Shown: positions 16,650 through 25,703, numbered from the stretch's first letter. The stretch is DNA of 39,253 nucleotides from Bacteroidaceae bacterium (GCA_017555825.1 JAFZFQ010000014.1:1-39253); one strand, 5' to 3'. Notes: generated by a model not told the origin, from the letters alone. Translations and numbers: made by a program.

Positions 16650-17489
16650 TTATCCCAACTCAATTTGTTGGGCGGTGATGGTGTCTTGTAGAAAGAGTGT
16701 GGCAGTCTCGGTAAACTTCTGACTTGACTCGGTAGTGAGGTAGGTGCAACGACCATTTTGTGCGCATCGTTGTTCGATCTCGGGGTGTCGGTATAGATAG
16801 TCTTTGAGGCTGTTGGCCACGAGTTCTCCTTGCGAAAGAATGTTGATGTGCTCGGGCAGATGCTTGCGAATGAGGTTGTAGAGCATAGGGTAATGGGTGC
16901 AACCCAATATGACAGTGTCGATAAGGTTGCTCTGTGCCATGAGTTCGTTGATATATTTTTTGACAAAGAACTCAGTGCCCTCGCTGTTTGTCTCTTTGTT
17001 CTCAATGAGCGGTACCCATAGCGGGCAGGCTTGTCCATGCACGGTGTATTGGGGATATAGCTTGGCGACCTCGGCAGTATAGGACTCGGAGTTGATAGTG
17101 CCGGGTGTACCCAGCAGACCGATGTGTCCGTTGTGTGTGATAGTGTCGAGTATCTCTATAGTGGGTCTGATTACGCCCAAAACTCGTCGAGTGGGGTCGA
17201 TGTGCGGTAGGTCGTTTTGCTGTATTGTGCGTAGAGCCTTGGCCGATGCGGTGTTGCAAGCCAGTATTATCAACCTACATCCTTGGTTGAAGAGATATTG
17301 AACGGCTTCGAGAGTAAAGCGGTATACAATCTCGAAAGAACGTGTGCCGTAGGGAGCGCGTGCATTGTCGCCCAGGTATATATAGTCATATTGGGGCAGT
17401 GCGCGACGTATCTCCGATAGGATGGTGAGACCTCCATATCCCGAGTCAAAAATGCCAATGGGTGCTTGAGTGTTGTTATCTTGCAACAT
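16650..17489 (-). CDS. murI: Glutamate racemase
   Basis: Supplies D-glutamate for peptidoglycan by converting L-glutamate. The 279-residue cytoplasmic enzyme has both catalytic cysteines: Cys78 in LACNTAS and Cys197 in LGCTHYP. The N-terminal IGIFDSGYGGLTILSEIRRALP and LGDNARAPYGTRS are substrate-binding segments. It lies after the second skp gene but behind a strong terminator (17505-17546), and I found no promoter in the short gap, so expression may rely on read-through or an unrecognised promoter. It heads a run of four closely spaced genes (murI, S4 protein, metA, U32). Confidence 0.97.
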   Translation of the reverse strand: MLQDNNTQAPIGIFDSGYGGLTILSEIRRALPQYDYIYLGDNARAPYGTRSFEIVYRFTLEAVQYLFNQGCRLIILACNTASAKALRTIQQNDLPHIDPTRRVLGVIRPTIEILDTITHNGHIGLLGTPGTINSESYTAEVAKLYPQYTVHGQACPLWVPLIENKETNSEGTEFFVKKYINELMAQSNLIDTVILGCTHYPMLYNLIRKHLPEHINILSQGELVANSLKDYLYRHPEIEQRCAQNGRCTYLTTESSQKFTETATLFLQDTITAQQIELG

Positions 17490-17504
17490 GGGTTGTTATG
17501 TGGT

Positions 17505-17546
17505 AAAAAAGCTGTATCGGGAGTTATGTAGCCCGACACAGCTTTT
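17505..17546 (-). terminator. Intrinsic terminator after the skp genes
   Basis: AGCTGTGTCGGG pairs with CCCGATACAGCT (12 bp, one G-U pair) over a 10-nt loop, followed by six T on the minus strand. It separates skp from murI. Confidence 0.9.
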
Positions 17547-17592
17547 GGTTTTTCTATACGTTGTCGGGATTACCCCGTTTGTATCGTATCTT

Positions 17593-18093
17593 TTATTGGA
17601 TGCCCAATTTGGTTTTTACAAGGGGAGTAACATCTTCGTTACCGGCACCTTTGTAGTATGCTGCGTTGGCGTCGAAGATATAAGTGAAGCCATTCTCGCT
17701 ACCTACGGCATTGATAGCGTCCATCAACTTTTGTTGGATGGGTACCATGAGTTCCTCTTGTTTCTTAGCGAGGTCTTGTTCTACGATTTGACGAAAACTT
17801 TGGATGCGTTGATCCATTGTTTGGAGTTCCTCATATCGACGTACTTTGATAGCTTCGGGTATTGTATCGCCCATAGATTGAAGTTCGAGGTATTTCTTTT
17901 GGAAGTCTTCTTGGAGTTTTACATACTCGTCTTCATAGCGTTTTGTGAGGTCTTGGAATTGTTTTTCGGCCTCGGCACGCTCGGGCATTACTGCCAATAC
18001 TTCGGCTGTGTTTACAGTACCAAATCGGAAAGATTGTGCTACCATTGTGAGGGGCAAGCAACACAAAATGGCGATAATTAATTTCTTAAACAT
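17593..18093 (-). CDS. OmpH/Skp family periplasmic chaperone (distal copy)
   Basis: A 166-residue secreted protein. The signal peptide is MFKKLIIAILCCLPLTMVAQ. The mature part has the OmpH/Skp pattern: a short beta start (FRFGTVNTAEVLAVMPE), a long coiled-coil region (about 40-120, rich in Glu/Lys/Gln) and a C-terminal closing segment (GFTYIFDANAAYYKG...DVTPLVKTKLGIQ). Skp holds unfolded outer-membrane proteins in the periplasm for delivery to BamA. It follows another OmpH gene by 62 nt and bamA is just upstream, so the chaperones and their acceptor sit together. Which of the two copies is the main Skp cannot be told. Confidence 0.92.
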   Translation of the reverse strand: MFKKLIIAILCCLPLTMVAQSFRFGTVNTAEVLAVMPERAEAEKQFQDLTKRYEDEYVKLQEDFQKKYLELQSMGDTIPEAIKVRRYEELQTMDQRIQSFRQIVEQDLAKKQEELMVPIQQKLMDAINAVGSENGFTYIFDANAAYYKGAGNEDVTPLVKTKLGIQ

Positions 18094-18155
18094 GATATTC
18101 TTTTTTAAAATTTATATTCTTAGTAGTTCTATTTGAGTGTGCAAATGTACATATA

Positions 18156-18671
18156 TTATTTTGAATATCCCAATTTTGCCAGTACATCGTTGCTGATGTC
18201 GGCCTTGGGCGATGCAAAAATAATCTCGGTAGATGATGCACGGTCTATGACCATCATGTAGCCACGCTCTTCCGAGAGTTTCTTGACTGCATTGTAGATG
18301 TCGTCTTGAATGGGTTTCATGAGGCTTTCGCGTTTCTTGTACAACTCGCCCTCGGGGCCGAAGTATTTGCGACGCAACTCCATCACCTCTTGTTCTTTGT
18401 TTTTTACCTCTTCGGCACGTTGTTGCTTCATCTCGTCGGTGAGGAACACCATGTCGGCTTGGTAGTTCTTAAAGAGGGTTTCGGCCTCTTTGGTGAGGTC
18501 GTCACACTCTTTTTGCCAGCGTTTGGCTACTTGGTTGAGCTGCTCGTTGGCCATCTCGTAGGCGGGAATATTCTTGAGGATATACTCCATATCTATCAGG
18601 GCATACTTTTGTGCCGAGGCACTTGCGATGCCAAGAATCATTGCGCTGAGGATAATGATAAACTTTCTCAT
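18156..18671 (-). CDS. OmpH/Skp family periplasmic chaperone (proximal copy)
   Basis: A 171-residue secreted chaperone. The signal peptide is MRKFIIILSAMILGIASASAQ. The mature protein begins KYALIDMEYILKNIPAYEMANEQL, the OmpH start; residues about 45-125 form a charged coiled coil (WQKECDDLTKEAETLFKNYQADM), and MMVIDRASSTEIIFASPKADISNDVLAKLGY closes the fold. It is a diverged paralogue of the next gene and sits 128 nt after bamA. The leader just before the start contains TTAACCTT, part of the motif shared by fbp and the small-RNA locus. In the 128-nt gap lies an 8-bp inverted repeat (GTGCAAAA/TTTTGCAC, 18729-18773), but no exact promoter match. Confidence 0.92.
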   Translation of the reverse strand: MRKFIIILSAMILGIASASAQKYALIDMEYILKNIPAYEMANEQLNQVAKRWQKECDDLTKEAETLFKNYQADMVFLTDEMKQQRAEEVKNKEQEVMELRRKYFGPEGELYKKRESLMKPIQDDIYNAVKKLSEERGYMMVIDRASSTEIIFASPKADISNDVLAKLGYSK

Positions 18672-18799
18672 ATCTGTGTTTTTTGTTAAAGGTTAAACAA
18701 CTTGTTTGTGCTTATGACTAAATAGATGTGCAAAAGTTAAAAAACAATCGTTGCAAAATTGTGTTTTTGCACTTCTATTAACATAAGTCCTCGGTAATG

Positions 18800-21439
18800 T
18801 TAAAATTCCTGACCCAATACGAAGTGGAAGTGGCTACCACCTCGTGTGCCAAATGCCTTGTCGAAACCGTAAGCCCAGTCGATACCGAGCATACCAATCA
18901 TGGGCAGGAATACACGCACACCCACACCTGCCGAGCGCTTCATTGAGAAGGGGTTGAACTCCTTGATTTCTTGCCAAGCATTACCTGCCTCGACAAAGGC
19001 GAGGCCGTAGATAGTGGTTGAGGGTTGCAAGAGGAAGGGGAAGTGCAACTCAAGAGCGAAGCGAGTGTAGGCATAGCCTTCGTAGCCCCAAGGTGTGAAA
19101 GCACCGTTGTCATAACCGCGCAAACCGATTGTCTCGGTGGCGTATGTATAAGAGCCTGTCATACCGTCACCACCCACATAGAATGTCTCGAAGGGCGATT
19201 TCTTGTAGGGGTTGTAACTACCCAGCAAACCAAAGTCGGCACGTGTCATCAACACGAGGGTGTATTGGTTGTCGGGGTTGGTGAGCGGAGTGTATGTACG
19301 ACTCTTGAACTTGATCTTGTAGTACTCGATCCAGCGATACATCTCTTGCTTGGCCTTTTGTGTGGGTTGTTGCGAGAGTGTCTTGTAGTCTTTGCCATCC
19401 CAAGCCGAGTAGGGCGGAGTGAGCTGTACCGAGAGTGAGAATTGTGAACCTCGACGGGTGAAGATGGGGTTGTCGAGCGAGGTACGTGCCAGTGTTGCAC
19501 CGAGTGTAATACTGTGCGATGTACCGGTGTTCATGTAGTAGAGGTAATCCCAATTCTTGAGGATATAGGCCTGATAACCGAGGTCTACCATGAATGTAAA
19601 GTAGTCGTCGGGCCAAGAAAGACGTTTACCAAACGAGAAGTTGACACCGGCCATTTGCAATGACTTTGAGGGGTCATAGGCGTTCATCAACTGCGATTGA
19701 TAGTATGATTGGTCGTAGTAGCCATAGCCATTGTTGTAGCCATAGCCATATCCTCCGTATATGTAGGGATTGTAGTAGTTGTTGTTGTAGTATGAACTCT
19801 CGATACCGGTCTGCATACTATAGTAGGCCGATACAGAGAATTGGTTGGGGCGTTTGCCACCAAACCAGGGATCGACAAACGAAATGCTGTATGCTTGGTA
19901 GTATCGAGCATTGGTCTGTGCGCTGATGGTGAATGTCTGTCCGTCGCCTTGGGGTATGATACCCTTGTAGCTGCTGGGGTTGAAAAGGTTGCGCATAGAG
20001 AAGTTGGTAAACTTCAAGCTGAGCTTACCTATCACACCGGTTTGTCCCCAACCCACCGAGAGCTCTATCTGGTCGTTAGACTTTGATGTGAGGTTCATTT
20101 CGATATCTACAGTACCATTTTCGGCATTGGGTTTGGGTTGAATATCCATCGACTCGGGGTCGAAGTGTCCGGTTTGAGCAATCTCGCGAGCCGAGCGCAC
20201 AAGGTCGGTCTTGTTGAACAATTCGCCGGGTTTGGTGCGCAATTCGCGACGTATCACATGCTCGTAGAGGCGGTCGTTACCATTGATGATAACCTTGTTG
20301 ATGCGGGCTTGAGGGCCTTCCATGATAGACATCTCAAGGTCGATAGAGTCGTTGGCAATATTTTGCTCAATGGGGAGCAGGCGGAAGAAGAGATAACCCT
20401 TGTCGAGGTAGAGGTTCGACACTGCGTCGTCGTCTTCGTTGATGCGCTTGTTGAGCAATTTTTGGTTGTATACGTCGCCAGGATTCATGCCCAGGAATGC
20501 CGAGAGAGTCTCGCTGGTATATACGGTGTTGCCCACCCAGCGTATGTCGCGGATGTGGTATTGATTACCCTCGTCTATCGAGATATAGAGGTCTACCTTG
20601 TTTTTGTCGTAGGGAACGATGCTATCGCACACCACCATCGCGTCGCGATAACCCTTCTCGTTGTACTTCTCGGTGAGTACGTCCAAGTCGCTCTCGAAGT
20701 CGCTCTCGACAAATTTCTTTTGCTTGAAAATGGTGAAGAAATAGTCGCGCTCACTTGTCTTCTTCATGGCCCACTTTAGGTCAAAGTCGGAGAGTACCTT
20801 GTTGCCGTTGAAGTATATTTTGTGAACTTTTATTTTCTCGTTCTTATTGACATTGATGTCGAGAATGACCTCGTTTTTATGGGCAAGGTCTTCGTGTTGT
20901 ATGAGTTCTACCTCGGCATTGTTGAAGCCTTTCTCGTCGAAGTATTTCTTGATAATCAGTTCGGCACGGTCTACGATATTGGGGGTTATTTGTTGTCCCT
21001 TGGCAAGTCCGAGTCGAGTTTCGAGGTCTTCCTTTTCGGTTTTTTTGATACCGTTGTAGTTTATTTGCGAAATGCGGGGTTGAGGTGTCAATCGCAACTC
21101 GATCCAAGCCTTGTCGCCACATGTTTTGGTGAGGGCTATCTCTACATCCGAGAAGAGGCCTTGTCTCCAGAAACGTTTGGCAGCATTGGTAAATGCGTCG
21201 CCGGGAATTTCTACGCGTTGACCCACCGAAAGGCCTGAGTAACCTATGATGATGTAGTCTTCGTAGTGCTCGGCGCCTGTGACGCTTATGCCGGCAATTT
21301 CGTATGTCTTGGGGTTTTCGCTATATATAACTGTAGGGTTGTATATGGTGTCATTGGCAACAACTTGCGATAGTGCTTGTTGTGTCATGCACAATACAGC
21401 CGACAGTAGCAGTAATAGTATTTTGGCAGGATGTGACAT
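18800..21439 (-). CDS. bamA: Outer-membrane protein assembly factor BamA
   Basis: Core of the BAM machine that inserts beta-barrel proteins into the outer membrane. The 879-residue protein has a signal peptide (MSHPAKILLLLLSAVLCMTQQALSQ), five POTRA domains (roughly 46-120, 121-200, 201-290, 291-375 and 376-452) and a 16-strand barrel from about 460 to the end. The conserved lid-loop (L6) motif appears as LRGY in TIGLRGYDNG. The protein ends with Phe, as expected for outer-membrane barrels. Residues 549-585 are an unusual Tyr/Asn/Gly-rich stretch within the barrel. The gene follows uppS by 14 nt and precedes the two OmpH/Skp genes, a typical Bacteroidetes arrangement. Confidence 0.97.
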   Translation of the reverse strand: MSHPAKILLLLLSAVLCMTQQALSQVVANDTIYNPTVIYSENPKTYEIAGISVTGAEHYEDYIIIGYSGLSVGQRVEIPGDAFTNAAKRFWRQGLFSDVEIALTKTCGDKAWIELRLTPQPRISQINYNGIKKTEKEDLETRLGLAKGQQITPNIVDRAELIIKKYFDEKGFNNAEVELIQHEDLAHKNEVILDINVNKNEKIKVHKIYFNGNKVLSDFDLKWAMKKTSERDYFFTIFKQKKFVESDFESDLDVLTEKYNEKGYRDAMVVCDSIVPYDKNKVDLYISIDEGNQYHIRDIRWVGNTVYTSETLSAFLGMNPGDVYNQKLLNKRINEDDDAVSNLYLDKGYLFFRLLPIEQNIANDSIDLEMSIMEGPQARINKVIINGNDRLYEHVIRRELRTKPGELFNKTDLVRSAREIAQTGHFDPESMDIQPKPNAENGTVDIEMNLTSKSNDQIELSVGWGQTGVIGKLSLKFTNFSMRNLFNPSSYKGIIPQGDGQTFTISAQTNARYYQAYSISFVDPWFGGKRPNQFSVSAYYSMQTGIESSYYNNNYYNPYIYGGYGYGYNNGYGYYDQSYYQSQLMNAYDPSKSLQMAGVNFSFGKRLSWPDDYFTFMVDLGYQAYILKNWDYLYYMNTGTSHSITLGATLARTSLDNPIFTRRGSQFSLSVQLTPPYSAWDGKDYKTLSQQPTQKAKQEMYRWIEYYKIKFKSRTYTPLTNPDNQYTLVLMTRADFGLLGSYNPYKKSPFETFYVGGDGMTGSYTYATETIGLRGYDNGAFTPWGYEGYAYTRFALELHFPFLLQPSTTIYGLAFVEAGNAWQEIKEFNPFSMKRSAGVGVRVFLPMIGMLGIDWAYGFDKAFGTRGGSHFHFVLGQEF

Positions 21440-21453
21440 GTTGTCTTTATATC

Positions 21454-22209
21454 TTATTCTTTGTCGATGGTCTGAACTTGCTCGCTTGTTTTACCAAAAC
21501 GGCGCTCACGATTTTGATAGTCAATAATGGCACGGCAGAGGCTCTCTTTGTTGAAGTCGGGCCAATACTCGTCGGTAAAGTATAGCTCGGCGTATGAGAG
21601 TTGCCACAACAGGAAGTTGCTGATGCGTACCTCGCCACCTGTGCGTATGAGGAGGTCGGGGTCGGAAAGGTGTGCTGTTGTGAGTTGTGCTGCAAAGGCC
21701 TCATCGTTGATGTCTTCGGGCTTTATAGAGCCGTTGGCAACTTTTTGTGCAAGTTGTTGTGTGGCATTTACAATCTCCCAGCGAGCTGAGTAGCTGAGTG
21801 CGAGGTTGAGTATGATGCGATTGCCACCGGCAGTGTCCTCAATACACTTTTGTAAGCGTTTTTGAACATCTTGGGGCATGCGCGATGTGTCGCCAATAAC
21901 ACTGAGTCGCACACCGTTTTCTATCATTCCGGGAGTCTCTCGCTCAATACCAAAGACGACCAATGCCATGAGTGCGTCGACCTCGGCTTGAGGACGATTC
22001 CAGTTTTCGGTAGAAAAGGCATATAATGTGAGACACTCTACACCCAAGTCGGCTGCATCGTTGGTTATTTCGTGTACTACGTCAAGACCTTTGCGGTGGC
22101 CTTGAGAGCGATCGAGGTTGCGCTCTTTCGCCCAGCGTCCGTTACCATCCATGATGATAGCAATGTGTCGCGGAACGCGTTGTAAGTCTATTTTTTCTAC
22201 AAGAGACAT
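21454..22209 (-). CDS. uppS: Isoprenyl (undecaprenyl diphosphate) transferase
   Basis: Makes the C55 lipid carrier for peptidoglycan and O-antigen from farnesyl diphosphate and isopentenyl diphosphate. The 251-residue protein has the usual cis-prenyltransferase motifs: HIAIIMDGNGRWAKERN with catalytic Asp21, GHRKGLDVVHE, TLYAFSTENWNRP, and the C-terminal DLLIRTGGEVRISNFLLWQLSYAELYFTDEYWPDF. It lies 34 nt after the DUF6089 gene and 14 nt before bamA, consistent with one envelope-biogenesis operon. Confidence 0.97.
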   Translation of the reverse strand: MSLVEKIDLQRVPRHIAIIMDGNGRWAKERNLDRSQGHRKGLDVVHEITNDAADLGVECLTLYAFSTENWNRPQAEVDALMALVVFGIERETPGMIENGVRLSVIGDTSRMPQDVQKRLQKCIEDTAGGNRIILNLALSYSARWEIVNATQQLAQKVANGSIKPEDINDEAFAAQLTTAHLSDPDLLIRTGGEVRISNFLLWQLSYAELYFTDEYWPDFNKESLCRAIIDYQNRERRFGKTSEQVQTIDKE

Positions 22210-22243
22210 CTCTCGGCAGTTTTAGTGTTATCAATATAAGTTG

Positions 22244-22930
22244 TTAAAGGTCGGGGCAAGAGTTGCAAGGCAGTGTCTTGAACCCGAAGTCGTATGTAAT
22301 GCTCAAAGTCAATGTCGAGAACCAATCGGTGTTTTTCAGTGCCGAACTTGGTATCTGATAGGGGTCTTTGAGCTCTATACTATCTATGTTGTCGCCTATC
22401 ACCTTGTGCATGGCAAACTCCAAGCCCAAGTTCCAGCGTTGTCCTACTTTGTACTTCACGCCTATACCGAAGGGTATATTTACGGCAAAAAAGTTGTTGC
22501 CCTCGGGAAATCCGGCACAGAAGGCAATACCTGCTGTGATGTAGGGCGAGAATCGGCTGGTGTTTTTGTATGATTGGCCTACTCCGTAGTTGAAAAAGTT
22601 AAATTCGGCACGGCATCCTGCATCGAAGAGTGTAGTGCTGAATTGGTATTCATCCCCTCCGGGAAGAATGTTGTTGTCGTCGGTTGCATTGCCCGAGAGC
22701 ATTGCTGCCGATAGGTTGGCGCGTATAGCCCAGCGATAGTCTATGACATATCGGAATACCGCACCACCGGTAAACCCCGGGCGATATATAAGCGACGACT
22801 GGTTTACGTCGCCCCAATAGCTACTTATACCGGCCTCTATACCTATGTCGTATTTATAGTCTTGCGCATGAGCTTGTGGCAGTAATAGGGCTGTCATAGC
22901 TATGCACAGTATGGTCAAGATTCTTTTCAT
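22244..22930 (-). CDS. DUF6089-like outer-membrane beta-barrel protein
   Basis: A 228-residue predicted outer-membrane protein when started at 22930. It begins MKRILTILCIAMTALLLPQAHAQ, a clean signal peptide. An ATG 21 nt upstream would add MEGKKKS; a purine-rich GGAAGG lies between the two, so I prefer the downstream start. The mature part alternates strands and turns (YDIGIEAGISSYWGDVNQSSLIYRPGFTGGAVFRYVIDYRWAIRANL...SPYITAGIAFCAGF...WNLGLEFAMHKVIGDNID), typical of small barrels and of the DUF6089 family that commonly precedes uppS and bamA in Bacteroidetes. A role in envelope assembly is suggested by position only. Confidence 0.85.
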   Translation of the reverse strand: MKRILTILCIAMTALLLPQAHAQDYKYDIGIEAGISSYWGDVNQSSLIYRPGFTGGAVFRYVIDYRWAIRANLSAAMLSGNATDDNNILPGGDEYQFSTTLFDAGCRAEFNFFNYGVGQSYKNTSRFSPYITAGIAFCAGFPEGNNFFAVNIPFGIGVKYKVGQRWNLGLEFAMHKVIGDNIDSIELKDPYQIPSSALKNTDWFSTLTLSITYDFGFKTLPCNSCPDL

Positions 22931-23011
22931 AGATTTCTTTTTTCCTTCCATTCAATTCTCTTCTTAATAAGAACGCTAAATGTGTGCTGAAAAGTATCTT
23001 GTTGGCTACAA

Positions 23012-24469
23012 TTATGGAATGGGTTCAAATCGCAAGCGGTTGATTGTACCTCTCCACACTTGGTCATATATAGTGCCAATTGAGTAGCTGCCACCAAACA
23101 TATATATATATGGTACTAAGTATTCGTTTGCCGAACTATATGTGGCAAGTTTTCTGTAGCCTTGGGGTATGGGGAGCATATCGACCGACTGCCATGAGGC
23201 GTAGGTGGTGTTGGCCGGTTCGTCACATACCACAACCGAGGCATATCCTCGTGCATTGATGTAACCGGGTATCATCAATGTGCGTTCTGACTTTTGCCAG
23301 GTTATGCCATAGTTGTTGGAGTACCACACATCGCGCATGGCTCCCGAGTCGTTGAGACCTCCCATGACAAACCATGTGGGCAACTCGGTTGTAACCCAAT
23401 AGTCGTCGGTAAAGAAAGTTACAAACGTAAAGAATGTAGCACCCTCTCTCACGGGTATTTGGTTGTTGAGCAGTGCCCAAGAGTTGCCGTCATATCCCCA
23501 CAGCGCGCCGGTGAGGTTGCCATTGGTTGTGCGACCGCCTACAATCATACCCTGGGGTGATGAGAGCCAGTTTGAATTGTAGCATACCATGTCGCTGAAA
23601 CCCTCGATGGGAAATTTGGGCGATATGGGTTGGGGGGTAAATCCCTCGGGTCGAGGGTATTTGTCGTGATAATAGTTGTCTCCGTCGCGAGTAAGAGTGA
23701 GTATCTCTGAGCCTAAGCAGCCTATGAGTGCAGCATAATTGGTGCCGGTGCTTTCCCAATTGATGCCGTCGGTTGTGGTGTGTAGGTTGTTGTCGGTGTC
23801 GAGTATCGCTATCACGTCGTCTCCGGCACGCAACGATTGCCAATTGGGTGTGAACGACAGTGCAAGCTCAGTTATTTGCCATTCGTCGGCGGGGTGTGAT
23901 GCTACGGCAAGCAAGTGCTGGTCGTTGCGGGTCATAAAGCAGTATACAAGACCTTGGTACTTCACGGTGTGTTGTGCTGTGAGTGTGCCTTCACCGGGAA
24001 GTTTGGCATATTGCACACCTCCCCAATAGAGTTGGTCGGGGTTGAGCTTGTGTACGTTTACCTTGAGTTGGTATACCTTGCGGTACTTACCACTTTGCGA
24101 CACAACTTCTATCTGAGCCGGAGCAAACAGGTTGTTGGGAAGGCTTTTCTGTTTGAGATAGTTGTATGTGGTGTCGATTGTTGTGATGTTTACCTCAGAT
24201 GCACTATCGGTGGTTATTGTAAACTTCAGACCCGATACAATGGTGTTTTGGGGCAAAGAGTCGGCATTGTAGATAAGACCGTTGTCCAAGTCTATGGTGA
24301 AAAATACTTTGTCGAGGTTTTCGATAATGGTAGAGTCGGCTTGAAGCGAGAATGCCGATATGCGCACACTCTCCGAAACCACATTCTTTCCTTCGTCGTC
24401 TTTTTTACATGCTGTAAGCGTACAGAGCATGAGAACGAGTAGTAGAAAATATCTTGAAATATTTGTCAT
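23012..24469 (-). CDS. DUF6242-like lipoprotein
   Basis: A 485-residue lipoprotein. The signal MTNISRYFLLLVLMLCTLTACKKDDEG has an LTAC lipobox. Residues about 30-140 form a beta-rich N-terminal domain (ISAFSLQADSTIIENLDKVFFTIDLDNGLIYNADSLP), the DUF6242 pattern. Residues about 150-485 contain repeated strands with W and G (YWGGVQYAKLPGEG, WGYDGNSWALLNNQIPVREG, WFVMGGLNDSGAMRDVWYSNNYGITWQKS, YIYMFGGSYSIGTIYDQVWRG), suggesting a kelch-like beta-propeller. Function unknown. It lies 61 nt or more before the DUF6089 gene on the same strand and may head the uppS-bamA block. Confidence 0.8.
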   Translation of the reverse strand: MTNISRYFLLLVLMLCTLTACKKDDEGKNVVSESVRISAFSLQADSTIIENLDKVFFTIDLDNGLIYNADSLPQNTIVSGLKFTITTDSASEVNITTIDTTYNYLKQKSLPNNLFAPAQIEVVSQSGKYRKVYQLKVNVHKLNPDQLYWGGVQYAKLPGEGTLTAQHTVKYQGLVYCFMTRNDQHLLAVASHPADEWQITELALSFTPNWQSLRAGDDVIAILDTDNNLHTTTDGINWESTGTNYAALIGCLGSEILTLTRDGDNYYHDKYPRPEGFTPQPISPKFPIEGFSDMVCYNSNWLSSPQGMIVGGRTTNGNLTGALWGYDGNSWALLNNQIPVREGATFFTFVTFFTDDYWVTTELPTWFVMGGLNDSGAMRDVWYSNNYGITWQKSERTLMIPGYINARGYASVVVCDEPANTTYASWQSVDMLPIPQGYRKLATYSSANEYLVPYIYMFGGSYSIGTIYDQVWRGTINRLRFEPIP

Positions 24470-24506
24470 TTTTTACGGTTGTTTGGATATAAAAATTATC
24501 AATCGA

Positions 24507-24514
24507 CAAAGATA
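24507..24514 (-). promoter_or_regulatory. Possible -7 element for the DUF6242 gene
   Basis: Minus strand TATCTTTG, 37 nt before the start codon. No TTG at the correct distance, so support is partial. Confidence 0.4.
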
Positions 24515-24648
24515 GGAACTTTTTCGTCAATGAGCACGCCCTAATGTTATAATTATATTTAATAAGAGCGAATTTTTGAATTTTCAGGAGTGAGCCTGCT
24601 TGTCGGTTGTGTCTGTAGCCGTTTTGACAAGAATGTGTAGTGATTTTT

Positions 24649-25662
24649 CTATAGCCGGCGATTGAGTAGAATGAGGGTGTTGTGGCCACAATTGTGGTTG
24701 TTGCATTGTGCCTGCGCGCCATTGATGTGTGGTGCTTCCACGCCACTGTTTAGCTCGATGGGGGTAATTTCGATGCGAGCCTCGTCCCACAGGTTGCTGT
24801 CGATAAATGACTGTAACAACTCGCGTCCGCCCTCGACTATGAGGCTGTGTATGTTGTGCTTGCAGAGTTGCTCGAAAAGGGTGTTTAATGAGCAGGTGTT
24901 TTCGTTGCCCGACTCCTTGATGATGAGGGTGGGGGTTGTGCCGTCGAGGATGGTGGCATAAGTCGGTATGCGACCATGGCGGTCGAAGGTGACGCGCAAG
25001 GGGTTTTTGCCACTCCAATAGCGTGCAGTGAGTGAGGGATTGTCGGTTAAAACGGTGTTTGTGCCCACTACAATAGCGTCGTTGGTGGTGCGCAGACGAT
25101 GCGACCATGCGCGTGTAGTGGGGGTAGAGAAGAGGGTGGCTTTTTCGTGAACCTCGCGTTCGCGGTCGATATATCCGTCGCGACTTTGCGCCCACTTCAG
25201 TGTGACGTAGGGGCGGTGTAGGCGATGAAATGTCATAAACTTGCGATTGAGCCACATACATTCTTGCTCTAAGACTCCGGTTACGACTTCTATGCCGTGT
25301 TCTCGTAGGCGTCTTACACCGCGGCCACTTACTTCGGGAAAGGGGTCGAGGCAGCCCACTACAACACGGCCTATATTTGATGCTATGATGAGGTCGCAGC
25401 ATGGTGGAGTCTTGCCGTAGTGCGAACAAGGTTCGAGCGACACATATATGGTAGAACGCGATAACAAGGACTTATCGCGCACAGAGGCAATGGCGTTCAC
25501 CTCGGCATGAGGCTCGCCACAGCGACGGTGGTAGCCCTCGCCTATAATACGACCGTCGCACACAACTACTGCGCCCACCATGGGGTTGGGCGAGGTGTGA
25601 CCTTCGGCCATGCCTGCAAGTTGCAGACAGCGTTGCATGTATAGCTCGTCGATATTCTTCAT
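24649..25662 (-). CDS. ribD: Bifunctional riboflavin biosynthesis deaminase/reductase
   Basis: Performs two steps of riboflavin synthesis: deamination of the pyrimidine intermediate, then NADPH-dependent reduction of its ribose. With the start at 25662 the protein has 337 residues. The deaminase half (about 1-145) has the zinc site His52-Ala-Glu54 and Cys79/Cys88 in EPCSHYGKTPPC. The reductase half (about 150-337) has RPYVTLKWAQSRDGYI, TNDAIVVGTNTVLTDNPSLTAR and SLIVEGGRELLQSFI. An upstream in-frame start 75 nt earlier would add an unrelated segment and would overlap the promoter region. It diverges from prmC. No other rib gene is in the window. Confidence 0.96.
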   Translation of the reverse strand: MKNIDELYMQRCLQLAGMAEGHTSPNPMVGAVVVCDGRIIGEGYHRRCGEPHAEVNAIASVRDKSLLSRSTIYVSLEPCSHYGKTPPCCDLIIASNIGRVVVGCLDPFPEVSGRGVRRLREHGIEVVTGVLEQECMWLNRKFMTFHRLHRPYVTLKWAQSRDGYIDREREVHEKATLFSTPTTRAWSHRLRTTNDAIVVGTNTVLTDNPSLTARYWSGKNPLRVTFDRHGRIPTYATILDGTTPTLIIKESGNENTCSLNTLFEQLCKHNIHSLIVEGGRELLQSFIDSNLWDEARIEITPIELNSGVEAPHINGAQAQCNNHNCGHNTLILLNRRL

Positions 25663-25666
25663 GGTG

Positions 25667-25674
25667 CAAAAATA
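25667..25674 (-). promoter_or_regulatory. Possible -7 element for ribD
   Basis: Minus strand TATTTTTG, 5 nt before the ribD start codon. No -33 TTG at the proper distance; an almost leaderless transcript is implied if real. Confidence 0.3.
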
Positions 25675-25695
25675 GATATTTTCTAATAAATTTTG

Positions 25696-25703
25696 TAGTT
25701 TTG
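25696..25703 (+). promoter_or_regulatory. Possible -7 element for prmC
   Basis: Plus strand TAGTTTTG, 53 nt upstream of the prmC start, with no clear -33 TTG. It sits back to back with the ribD box. Confidence 0.4.
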
